Assembly: GCA_016794525.1 (NCBI GenBank)
Contig: JAEUJY010000106.1
Location: 1 to 64,000, forward strand
Direction of reading: 5' to 3'
DNA length: 64,000 nucleotides
Source: Myxococcales bacterium
GTDB taxonomy: Bacteria; Myxococcota_A; Polyangia; Haliangiales; Haliangiaceae
In this document: in pieces, positions 1 to 13,838 of the stretch
Layout of the letters: each line of letters starts with the position of its first letter
Numbering within the stretch: the first letter of the stretch is position 1
Position numbers and translations under genes: made by a program
Notes under the pieces: model-generated
What the model saw: only the letters and a program-made list of their open reading frames with translations
Databases searched by the model: none
Told to the model about the DNA's origin: nothing

Positions 1-2
1 GT

Positions 3-251
3 CCGTCGGGCGGCGGCTTCGGCGCGCGCCCGGCCAGCGGTCGGCCGACCGGCGGCGCGCGTCCCGGAAGCGGCCGGCCCGCCAGCGGCGGTCGCCCGGC
101 CAGCGGCGGTCGCCCCGCCAGCGGCGGTCGCCCCGCCAGCGGTGGTCGCCCCGCCAGCGGTCGCCCGACCGGCGGCGCGCGTCCGGCCAGCGGTCGCCCC
201 GGCGGCGGCGGTCGTCCGGCGCCACGCGGCAAGGGCGGCGGTCGCCGCTGA
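3..251 (+). CDS. C-terminal tail of a Gly/Arg-rich basic protein (5' end outside window)
   Basis: Only the last ~82 codons are present; the frame is open from base 3 to a TGA at 249-251. The visible part is a low-complexity tail built from G-R-P-A-S-G units and ending in a K/R/G-rich stretch (GKGGGRR). Tails like this occur on bacterial RNA-binding proteins such as DEAD-box helicases and RluB-type pseudouridine synthases, where they contact RNA. No catalytic domain is visible, so the enzyme cannot be named. The frame is supported by the perfect in-phase amino-acid repeat and by a stop just before the next gene. Confidence 0.6.
   Translation, partial: PSGGGFGARPASGRPTGGARPGSGRPASGGRPASGGRPASGGRPASGGRPASGRPTGGARPASGRPGGGGRPAPRGKGGGRR
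75..161 (+). repeat. 18-bp tandem repeat coding for R-P-A-S-G-G units
   Basis: About five tandem copies of an 18-bp unit start at 75, 93, 111, 129 and 147; the last is shortened to 15 bp. All are in phase with the Gly/Arg tail. Copies differ mainly at synonymous third positions, so the peptide is more conserved than the DNA. Confidence 0.75.
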
Positions 252-281
252 TCGCCCGCGTGTGTTAGCGTGGCACCCCTC

Positions 282-902
282 ATGGAGCTGCGCGCGCTCA
301 CGGTCCTCGACTCACTCCAGCCTCAGCTCACCGGCTTCTTGCAGACGGTGTGCGCGGGCTTCATGCCCAAGGAGTACGAGGCCGCCGCGTTCATCGAGAT
401 CGCGCCCGGCATCGCGATCAACCAGCTCACCGACGCGGCGCTCAAGGCCACGACCTGCCGCCCCGGCATGCAGATCGTCGAGCGCGCCTACGGCATGCTC
501 GAGCTGCACGAGGGCGACAAGGGCCAGGTCGAGGCCGCGGTCGACGCGATCACCACGCAGATGGGCGTGCGCCGCGAGGATCGGCTCAAGGCCCGGATCG
601 TGTCGTCGCAGATCATCACCGGCATCGACGGCCACCAGAGCCAGCTGATCAACCGCATGCGCCACGGCGACATGATCGTCGCCGGCCAGACGCTGTACAT
701 CCTCGAGGTCCACCCGGCCGCCTACGCGGCGCTGGCGGCCAACGAGGCCGAGAAGGCCGCGCCGATCCACCTGCTCGAGATGATCGCGTTCGGCGCGTTC
801 GGCCGCCTGTGGCTGGGCGGCAGCGAGGCCGAGATCGCCGCCGCCGCCGCCGCCGCCGAGGGCGCCCTCAAGGGCATCACCGGCCGCGACAACGCGGGCT
901 GA
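282..902 (+). CDS. Tandem-BMC-domain shell protein (BMC-T family)
   Basis: A 206-residue protein that should form a pseudohexameric trimer tile of a bacterial microcompartment shell. It has two related alpha/beta units, about residues 1-95 and 105-206, with recognisable blocks SSQIITGID (109-117), NRMRHGDM (124-131), AANEAEKAAPI (152-162) and GAFGRLWLGG (171-180). From memory it is close along its full length to the satellite BMC-T of Haliangium ochraceum (Hoch_3341). I chose ATG 282 over the in-frame GTG 270 because homologues begin MELR. No other shell gene, encapsulated enzyme or targeting peptide is visible in the window, so it is an isolated shell gene. A stacked-trimer gated-pore role is family inference. 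Confidence 0.85.
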   Translation: MELRALTVLDSLQPQLTGFLQTVCAGFMPKEYEAAAFIEIAPGIAINQLTDAALKATTCRPGMQIVERAYGMLELHEGDKGQVEAAVDAITTQMGVRREDRLKARIVSSQIITGIDGHQSQLINRMRHGDMIVAGQTLYILEVHPAAYAALAANEAEKAAPIHLLEMIAFGAFGRLWLGGSEAEIAAAAAAAEGALKGITGRDNAG

Positions 903-911
903 TCGCGCCGC

Positions 912-1748
912 TCACCGCAGCGCGCCGAGGGCCTGGTCGATCGCCGCGATCAGATCGCGCTGCAGCTCGGCCTCGAACGCGTCGGGGCTCGGCGCGCCGA
1001 CCAGCCGCGCGCGCAGCGCGGCGAGCGCGTCGCGGCTGCCGGTGGCCCCCAGCCGCGCCAGCGCCTCGACGACGACGACCTTGGCCGCGGTGCCGACCCG
1101 GGCGTCGGCGAGCTCGTCGGTCAGCGGCGCGACGGCGCGCGGATCGCCGGTGCGCCCGAGCGCCTCGTAGACGTAGAGCAGCGTCGACGGGATCGCGGCC
1201 GCCCCCTTGGCCTTCTCGCTGCGGAGCAGGGCCAGGAGGCGCGTCACCGCGGCGTCGCGCGCCGCGCCGTCGGCGGCGCCGCCCAGCTTGCCCAGGCTGT
1301 CGACGACGGCGGGGATGACGCCGGGCCGCGCGTCGAGATCGATCGCCGCCAGCGCGACGATCGCGCCGGTGGCTCGCCGCGCGACCAGCCCGTCAGCGGC
1401 CTCGCCCACGACCACGACGTCGTCGGACGCCAGCCCGTCGATCAGGCGCGCGGTGCCGTCGTCGCTCGGGTCGGCCAGCGCCAGCTTGAGGTCGTCCATC
1501 GCGTACGCGCCGCCCGCGGGCGTGGCCGCGCTCGTGGGCGTCGGCGCCACCGCGGCCTGGGCGGCCGCGGGCGCCGCCACCGGGGCAGGCGCGGGGACGG
1601 TCGGCGCGGGCAGGGCCGCGGGCCCCGCCGCGTCCATCGTCGTCGGCGCTGCGGTCCCGGCCGGGCTCGAGCCGCCGCGCGCGATCACCAGCGCCGCGAG
1701 CCCGGCGACCGCGACGGCGCCGATGGCCAGCGTGGCGCGGGACGCCAT
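912..1748 (-). CDS. Membrane-anchored HEAT-repeat-like protein
   Basis: 278 residues. A single N-terminal hydrophobic segment (about residues 7-23) is followed by an Ala/Pro/Thr-rich linker of ~70 residues. The rest is an all-helical Ala/Leu/Asp-rich region with HEAT/armadillo-like periodicity (phrases such as GRTGDPRAVAPL and ARLGATGSRDAL spaced 30-35 residues), ending in LGALR. This suggests a periplasmic protein-binding solenoid tethered to the inner membrane. Its ATG shares an ATGA overlap with the stop of the upstream lysozyme-like gene, so the two are probably co-translated. The fold is inferred from periodicity; the function is unknown. Confidence 0.7.
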   Translation of the reverse strand: MASRATLAIGAVAVAGLAALVIARGGSSPAGTAAPTTMDAAGPAALPAPTVPAPAPVAAPAAAQAAVAPTPTSAATPAGGAYAMDDLKLALADPSDDGTARLIDGLASDDVVVVGEAADGLVARRATGAIVALAAIDLDARPGVIPAVVDSLGKLGGAADGAARDAAVTRLLALLRSEKAKGAAAIPSTLLYVYEALGRTGDPRAVAPLTDELADARVGTAAKVVVVEALARLGATGSRDALAALRARLVGAPSPDAFEAELQRDLIAAIDQALGALR

Positions 1749-2581
1749 CAGCAGCCCGCGAAGCTGCAGTACGTCGTGCGCATCTGGGTCATGGTCTTGT
1801 TGGGCTGACCATACCGCCCCGGGGGCAGCGACGCCCACTCGTACGACAGCTTCGACATCGCGTTCGAGAACTCGGCCGCGGTCATCGGGCGGTCCTGCGG
1901 CACCGTGACCCGGCGGGTGTTCGAGATCAGGTACGCGGCGCCGCGCTCCTGGTTCTCGGGCTCGAAGCTGGCCAGCCCGCGGGCGCTCTTGACCGAGTTC
2001 CAGGTGGTGGTCAGGAACTGGTAGCGGCCGGCGGCGGTCGAGCAGCTGCTGCCGAACGCGATGCAGCGGTTGGGGTGGACCTGGCAGCTCGAGAACAGCC
2101 GGAACGAGAACATCACGTCGTAGCCGTCCTTCGAGTAGCCGCGGGTGCCCTCGGCGAACGCGATCGCGTCGTGCAGCGCCTTCTGGTACCGGCTGATGAC
2201 GCCGGCGGCGCGCGACGGCGCGCAGGTGGTGCCGCTGGGCGGCGGGGTCACCGCGTCGCGGACCACGTACCGGCCGTAGACCCAGCCGGTCACGCCGCCG
2301 CTGTTGGTCACCTTGACCCAGCCGGTCTCGCCGCTGGTGGCCGCGCAGGTCACGCGCTCGCCGTCGGCCAGGGTGTCCAGGATGGCGGCGCTGGTGCTGC
2401 CGGTGGCGCGCAGGTTGAGGGTCGAGGCGGTCACCCGCAGCACCTCCCCGGCGTTGACGATCTCGTTCACGCCCAGCGCGAACTCGTTGCCCGCCTCGTG
2501 CTCGACCTCGGTGTCACCGACCATGCAGGCAGACGCCGACAGGCACACCGCGAGGGCGAGCAGGGGGAGCGACTTGAGCAT
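1748..2581 (-). CDS. SH3b + GH104 (lambda endolysin-like) muralytic lipoprotein
   Basis: 277 residues. A signal peptide ends at a Cys in SASAC (Cys19), suggesting a lipoprotein. Residues ~45-108 form a bacterial SH3 (SH3b) domain containing STLNLRA, a GW pair and GWVYGRY. Residues ~130-270 match the lambda R-type lytic transglycosylase (GH104) pattern: FAEGT with the likely catalytic Glu144, then GYDV, VHP, AAGRYQ (183-188), WASLPPG and YGQ. It should cleave peptidoglycan glycan strands. Genes of this fold are usually phage endolysins, but here the protein carries a secretion signal and no phage genes flank it, so a cell-wall remodelling or predation role is more likely. It is coupled to the downstream HEAT-like gene. 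Confidence 0.8.
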   Translation of the reverse strand: MLKSLPLLALAVCLSASACMVGDTEVEHEAGNEFALGVNEIVNAGEVLRVTASTLNLRATGSTSAAILDTLADGERVTCAATSGETGWVKVTNSGGVTGWVYGRYVVRDAVTPPPSGTTCAPSRAAGVISRYQKALHDAIAFAEGTRGYSKDGYDVMFSFRLFSSCQVHPNRCIAFGSSCSTAAGRYQFLTTTWNSVKSARGLASFEPENQERGAAYLISNTRRVTVPQDRPMTAAEFSNAMSKLSYEWASLPPGRYGQPNKTMTQMRTTYCSFAGC

Positions 2582-2826
2582 GCACCGGGTTCAGCAAGCG
2601 GTGTGCCGCCGGGGAGGGCGGCCTGGCGCGCGGATTTCTGCGCTGCGGCCCCGGTGGGTGCAGACCACGGGTTGCAGTTGCGGACGACCGGTGGCGCCCC
2701 CAGGCCCCAGCGGGGCCCGGGGGTGGGGGCGGCCACCGCATCCGCCCGCGAAGCGCCCGCGATCCTCCCCGAAATGCCGGGGGCCGGCCACCGGCGCGAT
2801 CGCGCCCGCCGGCTATAGTCGAGGCC

Positions 2827-5669
<2,843 letters not shown>

Positions 5670-5680
5670 GCTCGGGGGCG

Positions 5681-8326
<2,646 letters not shown>

Positions 8327-8327
8327 G

Positions 8328-8981
8328 TCAGCGAGCGCACGCCGCGGCGATGACGGCCTCGGCCGCCGGCGCGGCCAGCGCCTGGTAGCGGGCCGCCGCC
8401 GCGCGATCGCCGAGCGCGCACGCGGCGACGCCGGCCAGCTCGATCAGCCGTCGGCGGTGCGGCCCATCGAGCGACGTGCGGGTCAGGCCGGCCTCGGCCT
8501 GGGTCCGCGCCTCGCGCCAGCGGCCGGCGGCGGCGGCCTGGGCCGCGGCGTCGACCAGCGCGGCGTCGCGGTTGTCGGGCGGCCGCGGGTCGAACGTCAC
8601 CGGGTAGCGGATCGCCGCGCGCCCGGCGCGCGCGAGGCGCGGCGCCGGTGCGGCTGCCAGCGCGGCGGCCGCGCAGCCGCGAAACCCGGGCGCCGCGGCC
8701 AGCGGGCCGGTCACGAGCACGTCGTCGACGGCGATCGCCGTGCCGTGGGCGTCGCTGGTGATCGTGAGCGCGAGCTCGACGACGCCGGCCGCGGCGCCGT
8801 CGCCGACGCAGGCGGCCAGCGCGGGCACGACCGCCTTGAGCACCGGGCGCAGCTCGGCCTTGGTCAGCGTGGCCTGCGGCGCGGTGGGGCGCGGCGCGGG
8901 GGCGCGGGGCGCGCAGCCCGCGCAGGCGGCGGCCAGCGCGACCAGGCGCGGCCCGGCGATCGCCACCAGCGCCCCGGTCAC
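8328..8981 (-). CDS. Exported AgmX/PglI C-terminal-domain protein (shortened paralogue of upstream gene)
   Basis: 217 residues from GTG 8981, which overlaps the upstream stop (GTGA). A hydrophobic N-terminus with Cys residues at 20 and 23 could be a weak lipoprotein signal. The body repeats the C-terminal module of the preceding gene product: LTKAELRPVLKAVVP, a paired-Cys AgmX/PglI-like beta domain ending RYPVTF, then two TPR-like helices ending ARYQALAAPA. It therefore looks like a partial tandem duplication that has lost the anti-sigma-like N-terminal half. AgmX-type domains belong to gliding or envelope complexes in Myxococcus; the role here is unknown. Confidence 0.75.
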   Translation of the reverse strand: MTGALVAIAGPRLVALAAACAGCAPRAPAPRPTAPQATLTKAELRPVLKAVVPALAACVGDGAAAGVVELALTITSDAHGTAIAVDDVLVTGPLAAAPGFRGCAAAALAAAPAPRLARAGRAAIRYPVTFDPRPPDNRDAALVDAAAQAAAAGRWREARTQAEAGLTRTSLDGPHRRRLIELAGVAACALGDRAAAARYQALAAPAAEAVIAAACAR

Positions 8982-10480
8982 GGCGCGTCTTCCGCCGCCA
9001 GGTCGACGCCGAGCTCGCGCTGGCAGAGCTTCGCGAGCGCCGGCTTGGCCGGCGGGGCCGCCAGCGCGTAGTAGTGCCGCGCGCGGACGACGTTCTTGAG
9101 CTTGCACGCCGCGAAGGCGGCGGTGTGGATCAGCTTGCTGCGCGTCGGGTCGGGCGGCGCGGGCGACAGCCCGCGCTCGGCCAGCGCCAGGGCGCGCGCG
9201 TACGCGCCGTTCATCGCGGCGTCGGACGCGCGGGCGCCGAGCTCGGCAGGATCGCCGGGCGGCACCGGCTTCTGCGGGCGCGCCGGCACCGGACTGCGCG
9301 ACGCGGTGGGCGCCGCCGCGGCGTGGCTCGGCGTCGCGGTCGCCGGCATGCCGGCGGCCGCGTCATCGGTCGGCGCGAACGTGAACGGGTAGGTGATCGT
9401 GGCCTGGCCGCCGTCGCCGAACGGCGGCAGCACGACCGCCTCGAGCGTCGCGCTCATGCAGTCGTGGAACTCGATCGACTTCGCCAGCGGGCCCTCGATC
9501 GTCAGATCGCCGACCGTGACCACCGTGCCGACGTCGGCGGCGCTGTCGACCGTCAGGCTCGCGGTCACCTTCATCATCCCCAGCGACGGGTCGCGCTCGA
9601 GCTCGGCGTCGAAGCACTCGGCCAGGAGCGGCACGACCTCGCGCACGCCGGTGCGGATCTCGTCCTTGGTCAGCTCGGTCGGCGTGGCGTCGACGACGGG
9701 CGCGACCCCGGCGCTCGCGGGCGCGGCCCCGGCGACGCGGGGCGTGGCCCCGGCGGGTGCGCGTCCGCGCAGCTGGGCGATCGCAGCGGCGACCTCGGCG
9801 CGGCGCGCCCGATCGACGGCGGCCTTGGCCACCGCGACCACCGGCGGCGGCGCGATCGGCGGCGGCGCCCCCAGCGCCACCTGTTCCCCAGCGGCGAGCT
9901 GCCGCGCCGGGCGGTCGGGCTGAGCGGGCTGCGTGGCCGACACGCGGCCCTCGTACACGGCGATCACCACGACGGCGGCGATCGCGGCGCTGGCGGCGCC
10001 CACGGCGACGGTGCGATTCATCGGAGCCTCCACGCGGAAGGTCGCGCGCTCGCTGGTGAGCGCGGCGACGGGGGTCTCGACCACCAGGCCCAGCGAGCCG
10101 CGCTGGCGGTAGGTGACGACGCCGGCGGTGTGCGCGACCCGCGCGACGCCGTCGACGGTGGTCCAGGACAGGGCGGCGCCGGGCTCGGCCAGCGCCTCGA
10201 GGTCGCGACCCAGCCGCACCGTCGTCGGCGCGGTGGCCGCGACCCGGCCGTGATCGGGCGGCGGCGTCGACGGCCGCAGCGCGATCGCCGCCACCGCGGC
10301 CGCCGCCACCGCGCCAGCCACCGCGACGTAGGCCCAGCGGCGGCGCGGCGCCGCCGGCGCGTCGAGCGCGGTCGCCCGGACCCGGCCGCTCACCGCGTCG
10401 AGCACGCGCTCGGCGATCCGCGGCGGCGGCGGCGGCGCGGCCCAGGCGTCGAGATCGAGGCGGTCGTCGTCGTCGGTCAT
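8978..10480 (-). CDS. FecR-like membrane regulator with AgmX/PglI and TPR-like C-terminus (putative anti-sigma factor)
   Basis: 500 residues. A cytoplasmic stretch of ~50 residues precedes a transmembrane helix (about 50-68). The periplasmic part starts with a FecR-like sheet (LGRDLEALAEPGAALSW and following; residues ~85-150), then a second hydrophobic segment (AVGAASAAIAAVVVIAVY), an AgmX/PglI-type domain with Cys residues ending in TITYPFTF, and TPR-like helices. The start ATG overlaps the stop of the upstream ECF sigma gene (ATGA), the arrangement typical of a sigma factor and its membrane anti-sigma partner. Fusing FecR-like and AgmX-like parts in one chain is unusual. The anti-sigma role is inference from order and topology. 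Confidence 0.72.
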   Translation of the reverse strand: MTDDDDRLDLDAWAAPPPPPRIAERVLDAVSGRVRATALDAPAAPRRRWAYVAVAGAVAAAAVAAIALRPSTPPPDHGRVAATAPTTVRLGRDLEALAEPGAALSWTTVDGVARVAHTAGVVTYRQRGSLGLVVETPVAALTSERATFRVEAPMNRTVAVGAASAAIAAVVVIAVYEGRVSATQPAQPDRPARQLAAGEQVALGAPPPIAPPPVVAVAKAAVDRARRAEVAAAIAQLRGRAPAGATPRVAGAAPASAGVAPVVDATPTELTKDEIRTGVREVVPLLAECFDAELERDPSLGMMKVTASLTVDSAADVGTVVTVGDLTIEGPLAKSIEFHDCMSATLEAVVLPPFGDGGQATITYPFTFAPTDDAAAGMPATATPSHAAAAPTASRSPVPARPQKPVPPGDPAELGARASDAAMNGAYARALALAERGLSPAPPDPTRSKLIHTAAFAACKLKNVVRARHYYALAAPPAKPALAKLCQRELGVDLAAEDAP

Positions 10481-11070
10481 GGCGTCACTCCCTCGGCGGT
10501 CAGCCGGGCGCGCACCGCGGCGCGCGCTCGCGACAGCCGGGACTTCACGGTGCCCAGATCGATCGCGAGCGTCGCCGCGATCTCGTCGTACTCGAGCTCG
10601 AAGACGTCGCGCAAGAGCAGCACCGCGCGGGCGCCGGCCGGCAACGTGGCGACCGCGGCGGCGATCCGCTCGCCGGCCTGGCGCCGCTCGTGGCTGCGCG
10701 CCGGCGACGGCAGCGCCGAAGCCCACGCGGCCTCGTCGTCCGCGGGCTCGGGCCGCACCCGGCGCAGCTCGTTGAGCGTCAGCCGCGCGGCGATCGTGAA
10801 GATCCACGTCGACAGCCGCGCCGGGCCGCGCGGATCGAACTCGGGCAGCGCCCGGTACACCCGCACGAACGTGTCCTGGGTCAGATCGTCGGCGCGATCG
10901 GCCAGCCCGACCGGCGCCGTCATCCGCCAGCACAGGTCCCAGATCGGCCGCTGGTACCGCTCGACCAGCGCGCGGAACGCCGGCTCGTCGCCGGCCTGGG
11001 CGCGGCGCAGGGTCACGTCGTCGAGCTCGCCGGGGCGAGCGCGGCGGCGGGCGGGCGCCTCGGCGGTCAT
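10477..11070 (-). CDS. ECF-family RNA polymerase sigma factor
   Basis: 197 residues from ATG 11070; an in-frame GTG at 11085 is possible. Region 2 is clear (DEPAFRALVERYQRPIWDL, DDLTQDTFVRVYRAL, LSTWIFTIAAR). Region 4 shows LLRDVFELEYDEIAATL and GTVKSRLSRAR, the -35-recognising helix-turn-helix. Region 3 is absent, as in ECF sigmas. It is the first gene of a coupled three-gene operon with a FecR/AgmX membrane protein and its paralogue, so it probably responds to an envelope signal relayed by that protein. Confidence 0.92.
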   Translation of the reverse strand: MTAEAPARRRARPGELDDVTLRRAQAGDEPAFRALVERYQRPIWDLCWRMTAPVGLADRADDLTQDTFVRVYRALPEFDPRGPARLSTWIFTIAARLTLNELRRVRPEPADDEAAWASALPSPARSHERRQAGERIAAAVATLPAGARAVLLLRDVFELEYDEIAATLAIDLGTVKSRLSRARAAVRARLTAEGVTP

Positions 11071-11137
11071 CACCCCAGGTTCCACCCGCGACGGGCCGGT
11101 TGGTTCCCCGATCGCCGCCGATTCCCGGCGCGATCGC

Positions 11138-11965
11138 TCAACGTCGCGGAAACAGCGAGGCCAGCCGGGCCAGCGAGGCGGCGTGGACGTGGCCGTTGGA
11201 CGCCACCAGGCCGCGGGGGCGCGACAGGTCGGCCTGGTCGTAGCGCACCGGGTCGCCCAGCGTGTCGGTCAAGCGCCCGCCGGCCGCGTGGAGGATGGCC
11301 TCCGGCGCGCACGTGTCCCACGCCTTGCACTTGGGGAACGGGTTCACGTACAGGTCGCGCTCGCCGAGCGCGATCAGCGCCAGCTTCAGGCCTACCGAGC
11401 CGATGTTCAGCTCGTTGGCGATGCCGAGCGCGCTCTTGACCTCGTCGATCACCTCGCTGCGGTGCGACTTCGACGCCACCAGCCGGATCGCGCCGACGTC
11501 GGCGACCGTCGACACCGCCAGCGCCGCGATCGCGCCGTCGGGCCGCTCGATCCACGCGCCCCGCGCCGGCGCCGCCGCGAACAGCCGGCCGCTGGTCGGC
11601 TGGAACACCACGCCGACGATCGGCCGCTGCGCGACGCACAGCCCGATCATCACCGCGAAGCCGTCGCTGCCGCGGATGAAGTCCTTGGTGCCGTCGATCG
11701 GATCGACGTACCAGACCCGCGGCGCGGTCGTGCGCGCCAGGTCGTCGGCCGACTCCTCGCTGACGACGCAGTCGGCGGGGAACGCGGCGCGCAGCCCGGC
11801 GACGATCAGGTCGGAGGCGGCGCGGTCGGCCACGGTCACCGGCTCGTCGCCGGCCTTGTGCTCGACGCCCAGCGCCGCCGGGCCGCGGTCGCGGATCGCC
11901 ACCGCCAGGGCGCCGGCCTCGCGCGCGAGCTGGCTGGCGATCTCGATCTCGCGGTCGTAGGTCAC
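11138..11965 (-). CDS. cysQ: 3'(2'),5'-bisphosphate nucleotidase CysQ-like (inositol monophosphatase family)
   Basis: 275 residues. Metal-dependent phosphatase motifs are intact: the Glu of [15 protein letters not shown], and the C-terminal [12 protein letters not shown] matching the family WDxxAxxxI motif. CysQ removes the 3' phosphate from PAP made during sulfate assimilation and sulfotransfer; related family members act on inositol phosphates, so the substrate is not certain. The 'GTKDFI' form favours CysQ over inositol monophosphatase. It is 23 bp downstream of a BKACE gene on the same strand. No sulfate-assimilation gene is nearby. Confidence 0.85.
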   Translation of the reverse strand: MTYDREIEIASQLAREAGALAVAIRDRGPAALGVEHKAGDEPVTVADRAASDLIVAGLRAAFPADCVVSEESADDLARTTAPRVWYVDPIDGTKDFIRGSDGFAVMIGLCVAQRPIVGVVFQPTSGRLFAAAPARGAWIERPDGAIAALAVSTVADVGAIRLVASKSHRSEVIDEVKSALGIANELNIGSVGLKLALIALGERDLYVNPFPKCKAWDTCAPEAILHAAGGRLTDTLGDPVRYDQADLSRPRGLVASNGHVHAASLARLASLFPRR

Positions 11966-11988
11966 GCCGCGACCTTAGCGCGGATCGG

Positions 11989-12852
<864 letters not shown>

Positions 12853-12884
12853 CGGCGCCAGCGTGCCAGCCGCGCCCCCGCGCA

Positions 12885-13766
12885 TCAAGCCGCGGCGTCG
12901 GTCGGTAAGTCGATGAAATCCATCACCGCGTCGAGCTCGTCGAAGATCGCCGCGCGCGGGCCGCGCTCGCGCAGGTACGCCAGCTCGTAGGCCGGCGTGT
13001 ACGGGCCCTTGACCAGCCCGACCCGCGCGCCCATCGCCTCGGGCAGGCTGAGATCGAGCTCGAAGATGTCGCCGATGACGGTGACCCGGCGGAAGTCGCC
13101 GTCGCACAGCCCGGCCAGGATGCCGTGGTAGTGGTGGCGCTGGCGGAGGATCGGCCGCGGCAGGCCGGGCAGGGTGAGGTCGGGCGGCGCCTCGGGCCAC
13201 GCGCGATCGATCTTGAACTTGCCGGCGAAGCCCTTGACCCGCGGCCGCAGCCAGGCGACGCCGCCCTCGAGCGCGTCGAGGCGGTCGATCTTCGACGCGA
13301 CGTGATCGGTGCCCGAGTTGGTGACCACCCAGACGTCGAGGTCGGTGCGGCGGCCGAGCGCGCGCAGCAGGTCGCCGGCGCCCTTGCGGAACACCGGGTG
13401 CTCGACGGTCGTCAGGTAGTGGCGGTTGTAGAGCAGCGTGCCGACCCGGTCGCGATCGCCGGCGTCCCGCAGCACGCCGTGCTCGTCGTAGAGCTGGCGG
13501 GCGATCGGCGTCATGCGCAGGTACGGATCGACCACCGCCGGCGCCACCTTCTCCGGCGGGCGTCCCATCTCGGCGGCGTAGGCCGTCGGGTTGGCGAACA
13601 TCGCGTCGCGCAGCGCCTCGGCCCGGGCCCGCACGTCCGCCGCCGCGCCGCCGGTCAGGGTCGCGAGGTCGGCGACGTAGCCGTCGAAGAACGGCGCGCC
13701 CTCCTTCTCGGCGTCGGTCATCGTGCCGTCGAAGTCCAGGACCACGACGCGGCGTGCAGCAGTCAT
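12885..13766 (-). CDS. HAD-superfamily hydrolase
   Basis: 293 residues. HAD motif I is LDFDGTMTD (catalytic Asp in DFDGT), motif II is VVTNSGTD, a Lys lies in the motif III region, and GDIFELD supplies the motif IV acidic residues. A large helical cap lies between motifs I and II. It is a phosphatase or related phosphotransferase of unknown substrate. I chose ATG 13766 because the frame upstream lacks family character. Neighbours are a BKACE enzyme and an adenylate cyclase, with no obvious pathway link. Confidence 0.82.
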   Translation of the reverse strand: MTAARRVVVLDFDGTMTDAEKEGAPFFDGYVADLATLTGGAAADVRARAEALRDAMFANPTAYAAEMGRPPEKVAPAVVDPYLRMTPIARQLYDEHGVLRDAGDRDRVGTLLYNRHYLTTVEHPVFRKGAGDLLRALGRRTDLDVWVVTNSGTDHVASKIDRLDALEGGVAWLRPRVKGFAGKFKIDRAWPEAPPDLTLPGLPRPILRQRHHYHGILAGLCDGDFRRVTVIGDIFELDLSLPEAMGARVGLVKGPYTPAYELAYLRERGPRAAIFDELDAVMDFIDLPTDAAA

Positions 13767-13838
13767 GCGGGCAGGTTTCCACGACCGCGGTCGCGGCGTC
13801 ACCAGCGGCGCGCGCAAAACGTGGCCGCGCCCGGCCGG

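Noticed and set aside
2703-2717. GGCCCC-AGC-GGGGCC hairpin between the lysozyme-like gene and tldD
   Set aside because: No T-run follows on either strand, and such GC hairpins are common by chance here; not called a terminator.
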